Of a stretch of 64,000 bases of DNA, positions 12,216-23,900 are shown piece after piece; positions within the stretch are counted from its first letter, which is position 1, and the number at the start of each line of letters is the position of its first letter. A program made the position numbers and the translations under genes. The notes beneath the pieces are model-generated. The model was not told the origin of the DNA and made no database searches. It saw only the letters and a list, made by a program, of their open reading frames with translations. Source of the stretch: Elephas maximus indicus (lineage: Eukaryota > Chordata > Mammalia > Proboscidea > Elephantidae); NCBI RefSeq assembly GCF_024166365.1, contig NC_064827.1, positions 75,469,135 through 75,533,134 of the forward strand, read 5' to 3'.

Positions 12216-12909
12216 GGAAGGTCTTGGAATTGGGGCTGGGGCTTCTGACTCCTAGTTCAAGGTCACTGCATCAACTGCGTCTGGCTCCAGGGGCTCCCCC
12301 AGCAACAGGTGGAGACAGATGGGAAGTAGAAGAGGCTGCTCTTTCTCACTCGTCGGGGGAAGGGGGAGGACTGCAGGTTGGCGCTAAATAGTTATTTCGC
12401 CCTCAAGTGACCACAATCAGAAGTGCAAGTGTCAGGCTTTGGGGGCCCACTAAGAGGGGTCCCCTTCCCGTTACTCCACACAAACTCCTCAAACACATAC
12501 TCACACACAAACATTAGAGTCACAATGTATTTGTCTGGGTGTGTTTAGATCTGCTGAATCCTTCCTTCCTTCAGTAGCTCAAAACTTATCAAGTACTCAC
12601 TTTGGCAAGACCTGATCTGGATGCTGGGGACACAGGGCTCCCAGGCTGGAGGGGCTTGCAGAAAATTCCCTGAAATTTATAGTGATCAGGGAGTCCTGAC
12701 CTAGTCTAAGCGGGGTGGGCAGAGGAGGCATCCTGAAATGTCTAAGCTGAGGCCTGAGAGAGAAGTAGAAATGAACCGGAAAAGATTTGGAGTAGCCATA
12801 TTCCAGGTGGAGGGAACAGGATGTACAAAGGACCAGATGTGAGAACGGAAGGATGTTCACTCTGGTTAGAGCATGAGAGGGAAGAGGTTCAGTGAGGGAA
12901 GAAAGACGG

Positions 12910-13288
12910 CAGGAATACCATAAGTGGCTGGCTTTAACAAACAGAAATCTATTTGCTCACAGTTTAGGAGGCTAGAAGTCCAAATTCAGAGTGTCGGCTC
13001 TAGGAGAAGGCTTTTTTTCTCTGCCAGCTCTGGAGGAAGGTCCTTGTCTCTTTGAGCTTCTGCTTCTGGGTGATCTTCATGAGGCTTGGCATCTCTTTTC
13101 CCCATCTCTTTCTCTTGCTTGTTTAATCTCTTTTATATCTCAAAAGAGATTGATTTAAGACACACCCTATACTAATCCTGTGTCGTTAACATAGCAAAGA
13201 CAACCCATTCCCAAATGGAATTATAACCACAGGCATAGAGGTTAAGATTTACAACACATGTTTTTGGGGAACATAATTCAATCCATAA
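12910..13288 (-). repeat. Unassigned interspersed repeat
   Basis: The text 'gctcacagtttaggaggcta' through 'acataattcaatccataaca' has the look of a widespread mammalian repeat that normally reads 'cagttctggaggctagaagt' to 'cacaattcaaccc'. I could not name it confidently. Confidence 0.4.
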
Positions 13289-13289
13289 C

Positions 13290-13503
13290 ACCCACAAAAA
13301 AAAAAAAAATTGCCATTGAGTCAATTCTGACTCATAGTGACTCTATCGGGTATGGTAGAACTGCCCCATAGGGTTTCCAAGGCTGTAAATCTTTATGTAA
13401 AACAGACTGCCATATCTTTCTCCCGTGGAGCGTCTGGCAGTTTCGAATCGCCGACCTTTTGGTTAGCAGCCAAACACTTAACTACTGCACCAACAGGGCT
13501 CCT
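13290..13503 (-). repeat. AfroSINE, antisense
   Basis: It opens with an A-run and 'ttgccattgagtcaattctg' and includes 'gtagaactgccccatagggt'. It ends 'ctactgcaccaacagggctc', the reverse of the tRNA head. Confidence 0.9.
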
Positions 13504-14046
13504 CTATAACACCATATGAGGAAAGTTGGACTTTCTCCTGGAGGTACCAGGGAGGCATGGAAGGGTTTTGAGCAATGGGAAGACAGGATAAAAAGGAAAT
13601 TTTAGAAATATCACTCTAACTCCTATATGGAAAGGGGATTCAAGTAGGCAAGAGGGGAGGCAGGGCTGGCTCTGGGCCTGTCCAAGTTTCTCAGGACCCA
13701 GGGTATGTGGGGAGGTGTCTACAGAGTAAAAGCCATTTTCCCCAGAGAAAAATGGCAATGGGGCTGGGTTGTAGGACTCCCCCAACCCAAAATACTCACA
13801 AATCTATTCTCTCAGGTCCCCTTCCTGTCCCTGAGAGAAAAGAGTGATTCTCCCCATTCTGTGGAAGAAGAAACAGAGGTATGGAGACTTGTCTAAGTCA
13901 CAAAAAGGCCTAGATTCTGTGGGGTTTGAGGCAGCCCCAAAGCAAAAACTTCACCTTGGCCAGTTCCTCCTTCTAAAATACCTAACTGTGGCCCTGGGCT
14001 ATGTGAGGTTTGGCTGAGACCCTGTTTCTGGTGTTGCTAGGGAAAA

Positions 14047-14212
14047 CCGGAAAACCTGGTGGCGTACTGGTTAAGAGTTCAGCTGCTAACCAAAAGGTCG
14101 GCAGTTCAAATCTACCAGAAACCGCTTGGAAACCCTATGGGTCAGTTCTTCTCTGTACTATAGCGTCGCTATGAGTCGGAATCGACTTGACAGCAACGGG
14201 TTTGGTTTTTAG
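14047..14212 (+). repeat. AfroSINE, sense
   Basis: The text 'aaaacctggtggcgtactgg' is followed by 'ctgctaaccaaaaggtcggc'. The element ends 'gtcggaatcgacttgacagc' with a short T/G-rich tail. 14213-15330 shows no gene apart from a possible MIR near 14790-14890. Confidence 0.9.
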
Positions 14213-15334
14213 GGCAGGATCAGGACCCGGTGATGAGGAATGAGTCATCCTCAGGCCACCCTCAAGGGTCCCCTGGGCCCCAGCCACCCTCACGGCCCCC
14301 CCTTCTGTCTCCCCAGACAATAAGCCTGGGGCCCCCAGCAGCTATCACTCACCCAGGCCTTGTCTTCAGAGAAAAAGTGCCTGTCAAGAGGTGCCTGGCT
14401 ATAAAGCCAATGAATGGTCCTTGGCTGCCAGCCGGACAATGCCCAGGCTCTGGCGAGAAGAGATTAGGCCAGGCCACAAGCCCAAACCAGTTCCAGCTGC
14501 TCAGGAGCCTCAAATCGGGTCCATGGAGTGCCCCCCCCCATGCCACTTGGCTGTCTCCAGGATGACTCCTAGGAAATGTGACTGCATGGAAGGGAGGGAT
14601 TGAATTGGGGGTCTCAGGAGCAGGGGCATTGCTAAGCATGGGAAAGTCATTACTCAGGTTACTGGGTAGAGATTTGGGGTGGGACATGAAGGGGGGCAAA
14701 AAGGACCAGAAGACATTCAAAGGAGATTGGGAGCATTAGGGTTGATGCAAACTCCACTCCCACCCACAGAGAGAAAGAGCATGGGCATAGGAGGCAGGCC
14801 TGGAGTCCACCCCTTCCTTGGGCAAGTCTTTCCTTTTTGGGCCTCAGTTTGCATGTATGTAAAGTGGGATCCCCAAAAGTCCCTGCCTTGAATGAGACAT
14901 GCAAGTGTGGAAAGACCCCTCCCAGGGAGCTGTAGAGCAAGGGGTCCATTGCAGGCTTCTCCTACCCACCTCTCTAGATGGCTCTGAAGGTTGGCACTTG
15001 GTTGAGGGGGTGGCTAGGTCACAAACACAGGAGAACCAAGTCCTGCATAATGCTCTACAGGCTGAGGAACCTGGGAGGTGCTCAGAGCTCTGCCCCAAGT
15101 GGGGGCCTCTTATCCCCAAAATTTTACTCTGAAAATTCTCAAACCTAGAGAAAAGCTGAAAGAATAACACATTGAATAGTGCTGTATCTCTGGCCACTTT
15201 GATCCCCTCCTTCTTTTAAAAAAACAAACCATTGTTCATTGTGTTGGCAGATGTTTTGGTGTGTGTAAATAAATAAGCCATCCTGTTGTCAGGAAGCTAT
15301 TTTAACAAGTGTAAATTAAGTTTTGAAAAGAATA

Positions 15335-15530
15335 TTAAACTGACTGTGTGCCAGGCACTATGTACAAGCTACATGGACATTTATTAAGTCAAAGTCATTT
15401 AAATCTGGTAGCAACTCCATACGTTGTGTACTGTTATCATCCACACTACGTGGATGGGGAAACTAAGGTGCAAAGAAATTAAGTAATGGTCTCAGATCAG
15501 AGAGTTCTGTCTGACCCCGAAGCCTTAGCC
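15335..15530 (-). repeat. MIR SINE, antisense
   Basis: The text 'actgtgtgccaggcactatg' and 'tggggaaactaaggtgcaaa' reads as reverse-complemented MIR. Confidence 0.65.
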
Positions 15531-15799
15531 CTGGGGCCACTCCGTCTGACCTCCCTCCCAATTAAGAATCCCCGGGGGTACTACGTCATGAATAGCATGC
15601 ATCCCGCCCTGCTACACACTTCCCAAGCGGGAGAGCTCACCGCCTCTGCATCCTCCCCAAACCTTCAGTCTCCTCCTGCACCCCTGGTCCCACCACCTGG
15701 CCCAGGCTCTGCCAAAACCTCTGTGTTTCCTCCCCAGAAACAGTGCCCCCCACCCTGCCCCACCTTGCTCCGTTACCTTTTGAATGGCCAGGATGAAGA

Positions 15800-15970
15800 C
15801 CCAAAGACCCGGGGTGCAAGGCCGTCTCTGCCACTAGGCAGCTGTCTAACTTTGGCGAGAGCCCTCAGCTCTCCGAGTCCTCATCTGGAAAATGGGTTTC
15901 ATAGCCCTCCCTCAAGTAAAAGAGATGAGGCCTGCATGGGGCCAGCTCCGGGCAAGTAGTAAAAGCTCGG
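15800..15970 (+). repeat. MIR SINE
   Basis: The text 'gccactaggcagctgtctaa' and 'tcctcatctggaaaatgggt' marks a sense MIR just upstream of the GC-rich promoter candidate. Confidence 0.6.
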
Positions 15971-16184
15971 TACCGAGTGCTCCATCCTCCGCCACCACCC
16001 TAGCTTAGGACAGAATTCTTCAGCTTCCGCAAGTTTTATTTGGGAACCAAATCTCACAAGGTGCCCCTACTTATCTGGTGACTTTACCTGTGTGTTAGAG
16101 GTGGGGGGTGTGGGCAGTGACAATAGGCCTTGTCTAGGACCTAACAGTCACTGCGCTTCCAAAAGCAGGCAGGTCTCTGGCCTC

Positions 16185-16235
16185 CCCAGAGGGCGGGGCC
16201 CGAGGGGCGGGGTCTCCTAGACCCGCCCCCGAGGC
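16185..16235 (+). promoter_or_regulatory. GC-box cluster, candidate ADGRD2 promoter
   Basis: Three Sp1-type GC boxes lie within 40 bp: 'gggcggggc' at 16191, 'ggggcgggg' at 16205 and 'acccgcccc' at about 16221. CpGs are dense here compared with the flanks, and no TATA box is seen. It lies about 1.6 kb upstream of the tentative ADGRD2 start-codon exon on the same strand. The promoter role is inferred from composition and position only. Confidence 0.45.
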
Positions 16236-16359
16236 GGTGCCGCTCAGAGCAGGGTCGGGCTGCGAGACCTTGAGCCTGCTTCTGCCGCTGCCAGACTTCG
16301 GTCCCGCGGACACCTCGCAGGCGACAAACCGACCACGGGCACCAAGCTGGGCGAAGCAG
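16236..16359 (+). other. Candidate untranslated first exon of ADGRD2
   Basis: CpG-rich sequence downstream of the GC boxes ends in a good splice donor, 'gcgaagcag' then 'gtgagat', at 16359/16360. No ATG occurs between the GC boxes and the donor, so it would be a 5' untranslated exon. The transcription start is not determined. It could equally belong to an unrelated noncoding transcript. Confidence 0.35.
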
Positions 16360-16867
16360 GTGAGATCCGGGGGCTACGAACAGGGGACGGATCCCTCCGG
16401 CTGGGGGAGGGGGCAGCGCGGGCGAAGGAGAGGTCCCTGTCCCGGTCCCATCCACCTAGCTGGGTTTCCCCACTGGCCCCTCGGAGCGGGGACGCGTAGT
16501 GGCGAAGAAACTTTGCGTATCTCTCTGAGTGTCAACCAGTGTTGACAAGGCAGGTATGAGAGAGCAAGACGGTGGGAGCCAAGGAAGTTGAGGGGCAAAT
16601 ACTGGAAGACGTGAACAAGGGAGTGGCGGAGTCAGCATTTCCTGAGCCCATGCTGTGTGTCCAGCAAGTGCTAGGGGCCGGCGCCACAGCCCTGCACTGG
16701 ACTCTTACAACCTCCCCGCCCACCCTCAGGTGGACTCAGGTGCTATTTAAAAGTGGGGGAGAATACATTTTTACTTTTTAGAGTTCAAGAAGCGTGAACC
16801 TCTGTGTCCTGTGCCATCATTTTGTGATGGCTCCAGACTCCCAAGTGGCATAAGGCCCTGCTGCTGG

Positions 16868-17080
16868 GACACCAACCAGTTGCCCTGGCGTCAACTCTGG
16901 CTCATGGCGACCCCATGTGTGTCACAATAGGACTGTGCTCCACGTGGATGGCTGATTTTTCACATGTAGATCACCAGGTCTTTCTCCCAAGGTGCTTTTG
17001 GGTGGACTCCAACCTCCAACCTGGAGCATTATTTCAGCACCAGTGTTTTCCGAAGCCCATTGTCTTGACCAGGGCTGGAG
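16868..17080 (-). repeat. AfroSINE, antisense
   Basis: The text 'accaaccagttgccctggcg' and 'ctggctcatggcgaccccat', then 'gatcaccaggtctttctccc', is the antisense body of an AfroSINE subtype. It lies in the putative first intron of ADGRD2. Confidence 0.85.
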
Positions 17081-17879
17081 CAGAGACCAAAGAGCCTCCT
17101 CCTGGCCTGCAGAGCTTCCCCAGGCTGCCGAGAGCGACCCCAAGACCACCTATTACTGGATATCCCTAGCTTAGCACAGCACCAGGTGGTGGGACTGCAG
17201 ACCCCTTATCAATGCTGGGCGAATGAAGGGATTGAAAACTGACCATGAAGAGGTGGCACTGAGGGAGTGGGAGGCCAGTCCAGGCAGGAGGCCAGCATGG
17301 TTAAAGGTATGGAGAAGGGATGCTGTCTGGAGAACTGAAGCAGCTTGGGGAGCAGGAGCAAAAGGTGGCTGCATGGGGGACTGGTGGGACAGGTGAGGAT
17401 GGGGAGTCTTGAATGCCAAGCTATGAATTCCAAAGAACACGAGGAAACCCCCATGCCTGAAAACACCACCAGCATCACCACTGCCACTGGCAAGGATGAT
17501 GAGCTCTGTCTCCACCCCTCTCTGGCCCTTGAACTGTTGCTCTCCTCCCCCCTCAACTCACCAGGGGTACAGCATTTTCAGGCTTCAGTCCTGGAAGGAA
17601 ATCCTGGAGACTATCCCTTTGTGCAAGTAAATGTCATCCCCAGTGGGTGGGCCATCCCGCCCAGGGCTGCAGCCTGGGCTCTCAGCCCAGTGAATTGGCT
17701 CCCTGCCCCATGGTTCCGGGGAGCAAACAAGGAGCAAGATGACCCTTCAGGAGTCAGAAGAGGGTAGCCAGGCAGGACGCTGAGCCATTTTTCTGCTGTT
17801 TTTTTTTTTTTCTTCCTCGGCTCACACTGGCCAGACCTGTGACCACTGTTTTCCCCCACCTGCTCCAGCTGGACCCAGA

Positions 17880-17933
17880 ATGGCCCCTTGGAGCCACTGC
17901 TTCCTCTACCTCTTGGTACCTGAACTTCGGGAG
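17880..17933 (+). CDS. ADGRD2: ADGRD2 tentative first coding exon (start codon, signal peptide)
   Basis: The ATG at 17880 has A at -3 and G at +4. It follows a long T-run and a 'cactggccag' acceptor. It would encode MAPWSHCFLYLL and a few more residues, a short hydrophobic leader. Two donors are possible, after 17915 (gtacct) or after 17933 (gtggat), and both leave phase 0. This fits the next microexon. No similarity supports it, so it is a guess from signals and phase. Confidence 0.35.
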
Positions 17934-20900
17934 GTGGATGCAGGGGAGGAGGTGGAGGGGACTTGAGGCTATTAGGGCTCCAAGTGGCCATCCCACACCA
18001 CAAGATCACTGCAAAGGTTATATAAGATAAGCCCCTGGCATAGACATGGAAGTAAAAGCACCACTAGGTGCTACACCTCTTACATTCACTTATCTGCTTG
18101 CTTATTCCTCACAAGGAGGAAGCAGGCTCAAGGCAGTGAAGCGACCTGCCCAATGTGACAATCTGTGTGGGACTTGAACTCAGGTCTGACTGCAGAGCCT
18201 ACAGCTTTCACCAGACCTCCTCTCAGCACGCAGTAGGCATTCAATAAACTGCACACTTGGGTGCACCTGTCCCAGCCCTCACCTAGCTCCTTCTCTCTCA
18301 GATCAGGAGTCTCTCTGGGACACCCTCCAACTCCCCAGGTAAGTATGAGGAATCCCTTCCTCTGCTGCCTCAAGGAGTCCCCTCTCTCCCAGCTCCGCCA
18401 GCTTGAGGTCCATGCATGCACTGGCCTCCAGTGCAAAGGAAGGGAGAAAGGCCACTTGAGTTGTCACTACCATACCTGGCCCTGTGCTGAAAGCATCACT
18501 CGGTCTGTCCCCTTTCCCGCCATTTTATGGATGAAGAAACAGGCTCAGCAAGTGGACACAACTTGCCAGGTCGTAGAACATGACCAGGGCTCAGCCCATC
18601 CAGGCGTGAATGACTCTAAGACCAGTGCCCTTGGTCCTGCCCACCCCCCAGAAGGGTCAGATGCCCACCCATGTGCTCTCTCATACCCTCTGCTCTCCAC
18701 TTCCAGCTCCAGTGGCCCCTAGCGAAGTGATGGAGACAGCAGCTGGGGTGTGCAAATTCCCACAGCGGAGGCTAAGCTGGTGGCAGGCCCAAGAGTCCTG
18801 CGAACAGCAGTTCGGCCACCTGGCACTGGGGCCCCCAGATGGGGTCCTTGCTCTGCAGCTGCGCGACCAAGTCTGGATGGGCCAGAAAAATGCTCTTCTG
18901 CGGAGACCCCCGCAGAGGCGTGAGTGTGGACCCCAGATGTGGGGGGCAGAGGCTCTGGTGTCCTGGAGAGATGAGTGTCCACAGCGGCAGCGCCACAGAA
19001 TTAGTCCTCTTTGCACCTCCATGTTCCCCTGCCTTGAATAGATAGATATAGACGGCTGGCCCCAGGTATAGCGTTGGAGCCCCCTTTTTTTTCCCTGTGT
19101 GGGGAGGCACCACAAAGTCCGTAGCTGCGCCGAAGGGCAGTAAGAGGCAGGACCGTGTGTGTAGTCGCTGGGGAAATTAAGGCTTGGACCCTTGTGCTCC
19201 CGCAGGCGCGCGCACCATGCTCGCGCTGGTGTTCGGCGAGAAGACAGCGGACAGGGCGGCGTGGCTGCGGACGCCCCTGCCAGCGCTGGGGGCACTTACG
19301 GCGTGCGCTCACGTGCAGTGGGACACCGCCTCGCCCGACGCGGCCACGCTCTTCTCTCTTGCGGTGCCCTCGCTAGCCAACGCGCTGCAGCTGCGCGCCT
19401 TCGCCGAGCCCGGGGGTGCGGTGCGCGCCGCGCTAGTAGTACGCGGGCACCATGCGCCCTTCCTCACCGCCTTCCGCGCTGACGGCCGCTGGCACCACGT
19501 GTGCGTCACTTGGGAGCAGCGCGGCGGGAGCTGGGCACTGTTGGCCGACGGGCGGCGGCGATCCGGAGCCCGGGGTCTGGGCGCTGGCCACCCGGTGCCC
19601 CCCGGCGGCGTCCTTGTGCTGGGCCAAGACCAGGACTCTCTAGGTGGCAGCTTCTCAGTGCGAGACGCCTTCAGCGGCAACCTCACCGACTTTCACTTGT
19701 GGGCGCGGACGCTAAATCCCGCTCAATTGCGCCGGGCAAGAACCTGCGCACCACCCCTCGGCGGTCTGCTGTTCGGTTGGGACCCGGGCGCCCTAGACGT
19801 CACTCCCTCGCTGCTACCCACCGTGCGGGTGCGCCTTCTTTGTCCCGGTACGGCCCAGCCCGCCCTTTTGGTCCCCAGATCCTGCCTTCTGGCCGCCCGG
19901 TCCCGCCCTCTGACCAGCAGTCCCCCTCCCAATGCTCGCCCCGCCCCTGGCTCTGGTACACTTCCCTTCTGACCCCTGGACCTAGCCCACTCCTTAGCAA
20001 CCTGGACCCACCCAACTTCTGGCTACTCCGCCTACTAGCTGCGATGTCTCACCCTGCCTTTAGACGGTCTGTGCCCACACCCTCCGGCATCCGCCCAGTC
20101 CCGGTAGCAGGACGTCTGGCCTCGCCCCCTGGCCGCCCTGCCCCGCCCCGCCCCGTCCCGCCCCGTGCTGACCCCTCCCCCAGGTTCCCGTATCATCCGC
20201 TAAATCCAGGACCTTGCGTCCTGGCGCCCCCTCAGGTGTGCAGGCGCCTTCCAGGCCCGGGTGGTTGGGTGAGTCACCGTGACCGCTGGGGAGCCAGGGC
20301 GCAGCCCTGACAATTCTCTCACACCGGTCAGTGCCCTCGGAGGAGTGCCCCACGTGGGACCCAAGACCCGGCACTGAGGGCTCCGAGCCCTGCCTGCAGC
20401 CGCGGCCCTTCCTCTGCTGCTACCAGACAGGTGCGCCCCTACGTGTGGAAGGGGAAGTCAGGTGCAGACCAGTGCAGAATGAGGGGACAGTGAAAGGTTG
20501 GCAAAGCCTGGGAATTCAGAATCTTCTCAGGGCTTCCACAGAGTCCAGATCACAGGAGGGTGGTGATTCTAGCTATGTGACCTTAGGGAAGTGATTTGGC
20601 CATTTTGTGCTTCAGTTTTCCCATCTAGAACACATGTGTGAGGTTCCAGACACACAGCCTGAAATGTGCTCTTCCTCCTTTGGGCCTCCCTCCGTGAGGC
20701 AGTTGAGCTGTCTGGGTGGTCACTGGGTAGACTGGCACCTCTATGCAGCCGGGTTGCCCAGGGCCTCGTCTGGCATCTGCTGCTTTGCAGAGATCTATCG
20801 GCAGCTGCAGGATGCCCAGTCGTGGCCCGGCCAGGATATTATCAGACGAGTCAATGCCTTGGCCAATGCCACTGTGGTGAGTCACTCTCCCAAGAGCCCT

Positions 20901-23900
20901 GGGGAGTCTAGGGGCACTGTAGGTCATCTCCCTGAGCCTCAGTTTTCTCATACATAAAAGAGATAACCCAGATATTGTGTCTGCAGAAATTAAAGTTCTT
21001 CATGCACCCTAATTTGGAGCGCTTAACAGCTGGGGGCTTGTAACAAGGTAGACCTGCACCCACCAAGAGGACCCTGACAGAGCAAAAGTGATGACCCCTG
21101 GGGAGTCCCACTGTGACAGACAGACCAGCAGCCAGTGGTTTCTCTGTCCACAGCTGCCCCCTGACCCCCTTTCTGAAGTCCATGGGGCCCTGTCGCCGAC
21201 CGAGGCCTCCTACTTCCTGGGCATCCTGGAGAGAGTCCTGGCAAAGGAGGTAGCTCCACTAGGGCCAGCTGTGCTACTGGCTATCGTGCACTTTCTGAAG
21301 AGGGTGGCGGCCCTTGAGGCTGGGGAACCGGAGCCCCTGACTGGGCCCTGGGAGCAGCTGGGCCAGGGCGTCCTGTCTGTGGCCAGCCTGGTTCTGGAGG
21401 AGCAGTTGGCCAACACGTGGCTGTCAGTCAGCAAGGTGAGGCTGGCACGGATGGGTGGGGCAGGGGCCTGGGCTCTGGTTCCAGCCTTACCACCAGCTTG
21501 TTGTGTGGCAGTGAGCAAGTCAACACCCATCTCTGGGCTCCGTTACACCATTCATCTGGAGCAGCTCCTTTTTTGTCTGTTTTATAAGTTGAACTTCCAC
21601 ATACAACTGCACTTGAACAACTTCTGCAACTAAATATTAAGAGCCACTCATCAATAAGGACTTCCCCATATCTAAGAATCTGCTGACCAACTTAAGTGGG
21701 ATGTCCTCTGTGCTGAGCGAGCGTTCAGCCCATCTTGTCTGCCAAAACAGTCCAAATACTCTGGAGGACGTGAGAGATGCTACTAGATGGAGAGGTGTTG
21801 GAGACCTCATCCTGGCAGAAATGGCTGTAGGCCTGGAAGTGATCACCCCAGAGAAGGAAGGGAACAAGGGGCAGTGAACATTGCCTGGAGATCTCGGGGG
21901 CTGAGAAAGCACACGTGGTCCCTCTGTGGTCTCAGGGACAAACTGGAACCAGGGCTTGGGGGTAGGATGGGGATGGCACAGCACAGGCGACTGTTTCCGT
22001 GGAGTGGTTCACCTGAACAGGTGATGAACTCCCCATCCTGGGAAGGGTGCAAGCTTATGATCAGGCTGCCACAGAGGGGCTGCAAGCATTTGACTGGGCA
22101 TCTAAGGCACTTTGGCAGAGTGGGAAAAGATGGCCCCTGAACTTCAGTTTTCCTCCCTAGAGAATGGAGATTTTCACACCTGCCTCACTAAGGCAATGGA
22201 GAGGAGTAGATGGGTGAATTGCCCAGTACAGTGTAGGTGTCCTGTTAAGGTGCACTCTGCCCTCCCTGCCCTGCCCCCATCCTCCATGTGGATTTCCTTT
22301 TGGAATCTCAGAGTTGAGCACCTACTATAGATCTAGCACTGAGTCAGCCTGAAGAAGAGGAAAGCCTGGCCCAGCCTTCGGAGTGTGTCCCTGCTGGCAA
22401 ATGACAGACCAGCAAGGACAGAGTGCTGTAAGGCCTTCAGCTTGACTGGAGGATGGGGCAGCTTGGGAGGCAGGGTTGGAATGGTTGGAGGAGGCTGCAT
22501 CAGGCAGGGCCTCAACGCTGGGTCAGGCAGGACTCAGGACTTGATCTGGAGGCCCCAGGGAGCCATTGAGGGTTCCAGAGCTGACAGAGTCACCAGGCCA
22601 ACTACATCCTTCACAGATCATAGAGAGTGTGTGAACCCCAGTGATCAGCACAGATGGCAGCGGGGTATATGGAATGTGAGAGGGATGTGGGGGTGCTGAG
22701 CTTGCCTACTGAGGTGCAGCTTCCTTCTAGGTGGTTGGTGGACCCATGGCTCTGGTGGCAAGTGTGCACCACCTGGCACCCCTGCTGAGCACCATACTAA
22801 CCTCTGAACGATCCCGAATGTACATCCAGCGCCCCCATGCGGGTGAGCCTGCCACCTGCCCATCCCACACAGCTAGGCCCTGGGTTGGGGTCAGGGCTGA
22901 GACAGCTCCTCCCTCAGTCCTGGTCACTGGGAGCTCCCCGCACTGCTATAGACACTGCATTTGGTTTTCTGCCTTTGCCGATGTGGTGCCCTCAATCCAG
23001 AATGCCCTCTCTCTTGAGCTCCTGGAAGACTCCTATCTATACATGCTTCAAAACCGTGCTTGAGCACTAACTTCTCCAGGAAGCCTTCCCCAGTTTCTCC
23101 TCTCTCCTGACAGTCAGTTCCTCTCTCCTGTACGGCTCTCATTGCATTTGTGGTAGCTGTATATGTATAATGGGATTGCCTCCCTCCACCTGAAGCTCCC
23201 TGAAGGCCTAGGACGTTTCTAAGTCATCCCTATCTCAGGGCCAGGCCCAAGTACATACTCAGTGAATGTCTGCATACTGAGCGGGGAGGCACTTATCCTG
23301 GAACTCAAGGCACAAACATGTGTCCTTCAGGTGCCCACTGGTTTCTGGTGGCTCATTGCCTCCTGGTGACACCCTTCTCAGTGGTCTCCCTTTCCCCAGA
23401 CTTGGAGAGGTCAGATGTCCCTTGGACAAGTTGCTGAAGCTCTCTGAGCAGGAGCAGTGGCCCCCTAGACCCTGTGGCAGGGAGAGGGGGAAGCAGACCC
23501 TGCTAGCTGTGCCAGCTTGGCGGAAAGACCTCCCTCCTGATGTCCAGCCACCCAGTCCCATTTAATCCCAGGCCTGGAGGTGCGGAGCCTATGCTTGAGA
23601 GAGGCCAGCATAGGGGGCTACACATTCACGATGCCTGACGGGCATCCAGAGGGGCCTGGTCACATCCACGTCCCCGCAGGTGAAGTGAAGCGACTCCTTG
23701 GGAAAGGTGAGTGAAGGTGAGGGGGTGCTCTGGGTCAAACCTCAGCTCTGACAGTTGCTAGCTGTGCTACTTTGAATAAGTCACCTTACCTTTCAGAACC
23801 TCAGTTTCCTCATCTGTAAGAAGGGGAGCTAGTACCTGCCTTATGGGTTATTATGAGATTAAATAATGCCCCAAGCAAAGCACCTGCCACATAGCAGGTA

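Noticed and set aside
1-16140. Search for PSMB7, expected upstream in the human order
   Set aside because: No proteasome subunit coding exon was recognised on either strand. It presumably lies to the left of the window.
18681-19295. 204-codon minus-strand open frame
   Set aside because: It is antisense to two well supported ADGRD2 exons, has no recognisable domain, and is open because of GC bias.
19501-20310. 269-codon open frame overlapping the pentraxin exon
   Set aside because: It is a different frame of GC-rich sequence, it crosses the exon's splice donor, and its Pro/Arg-rich composition is that of a shadow frame.
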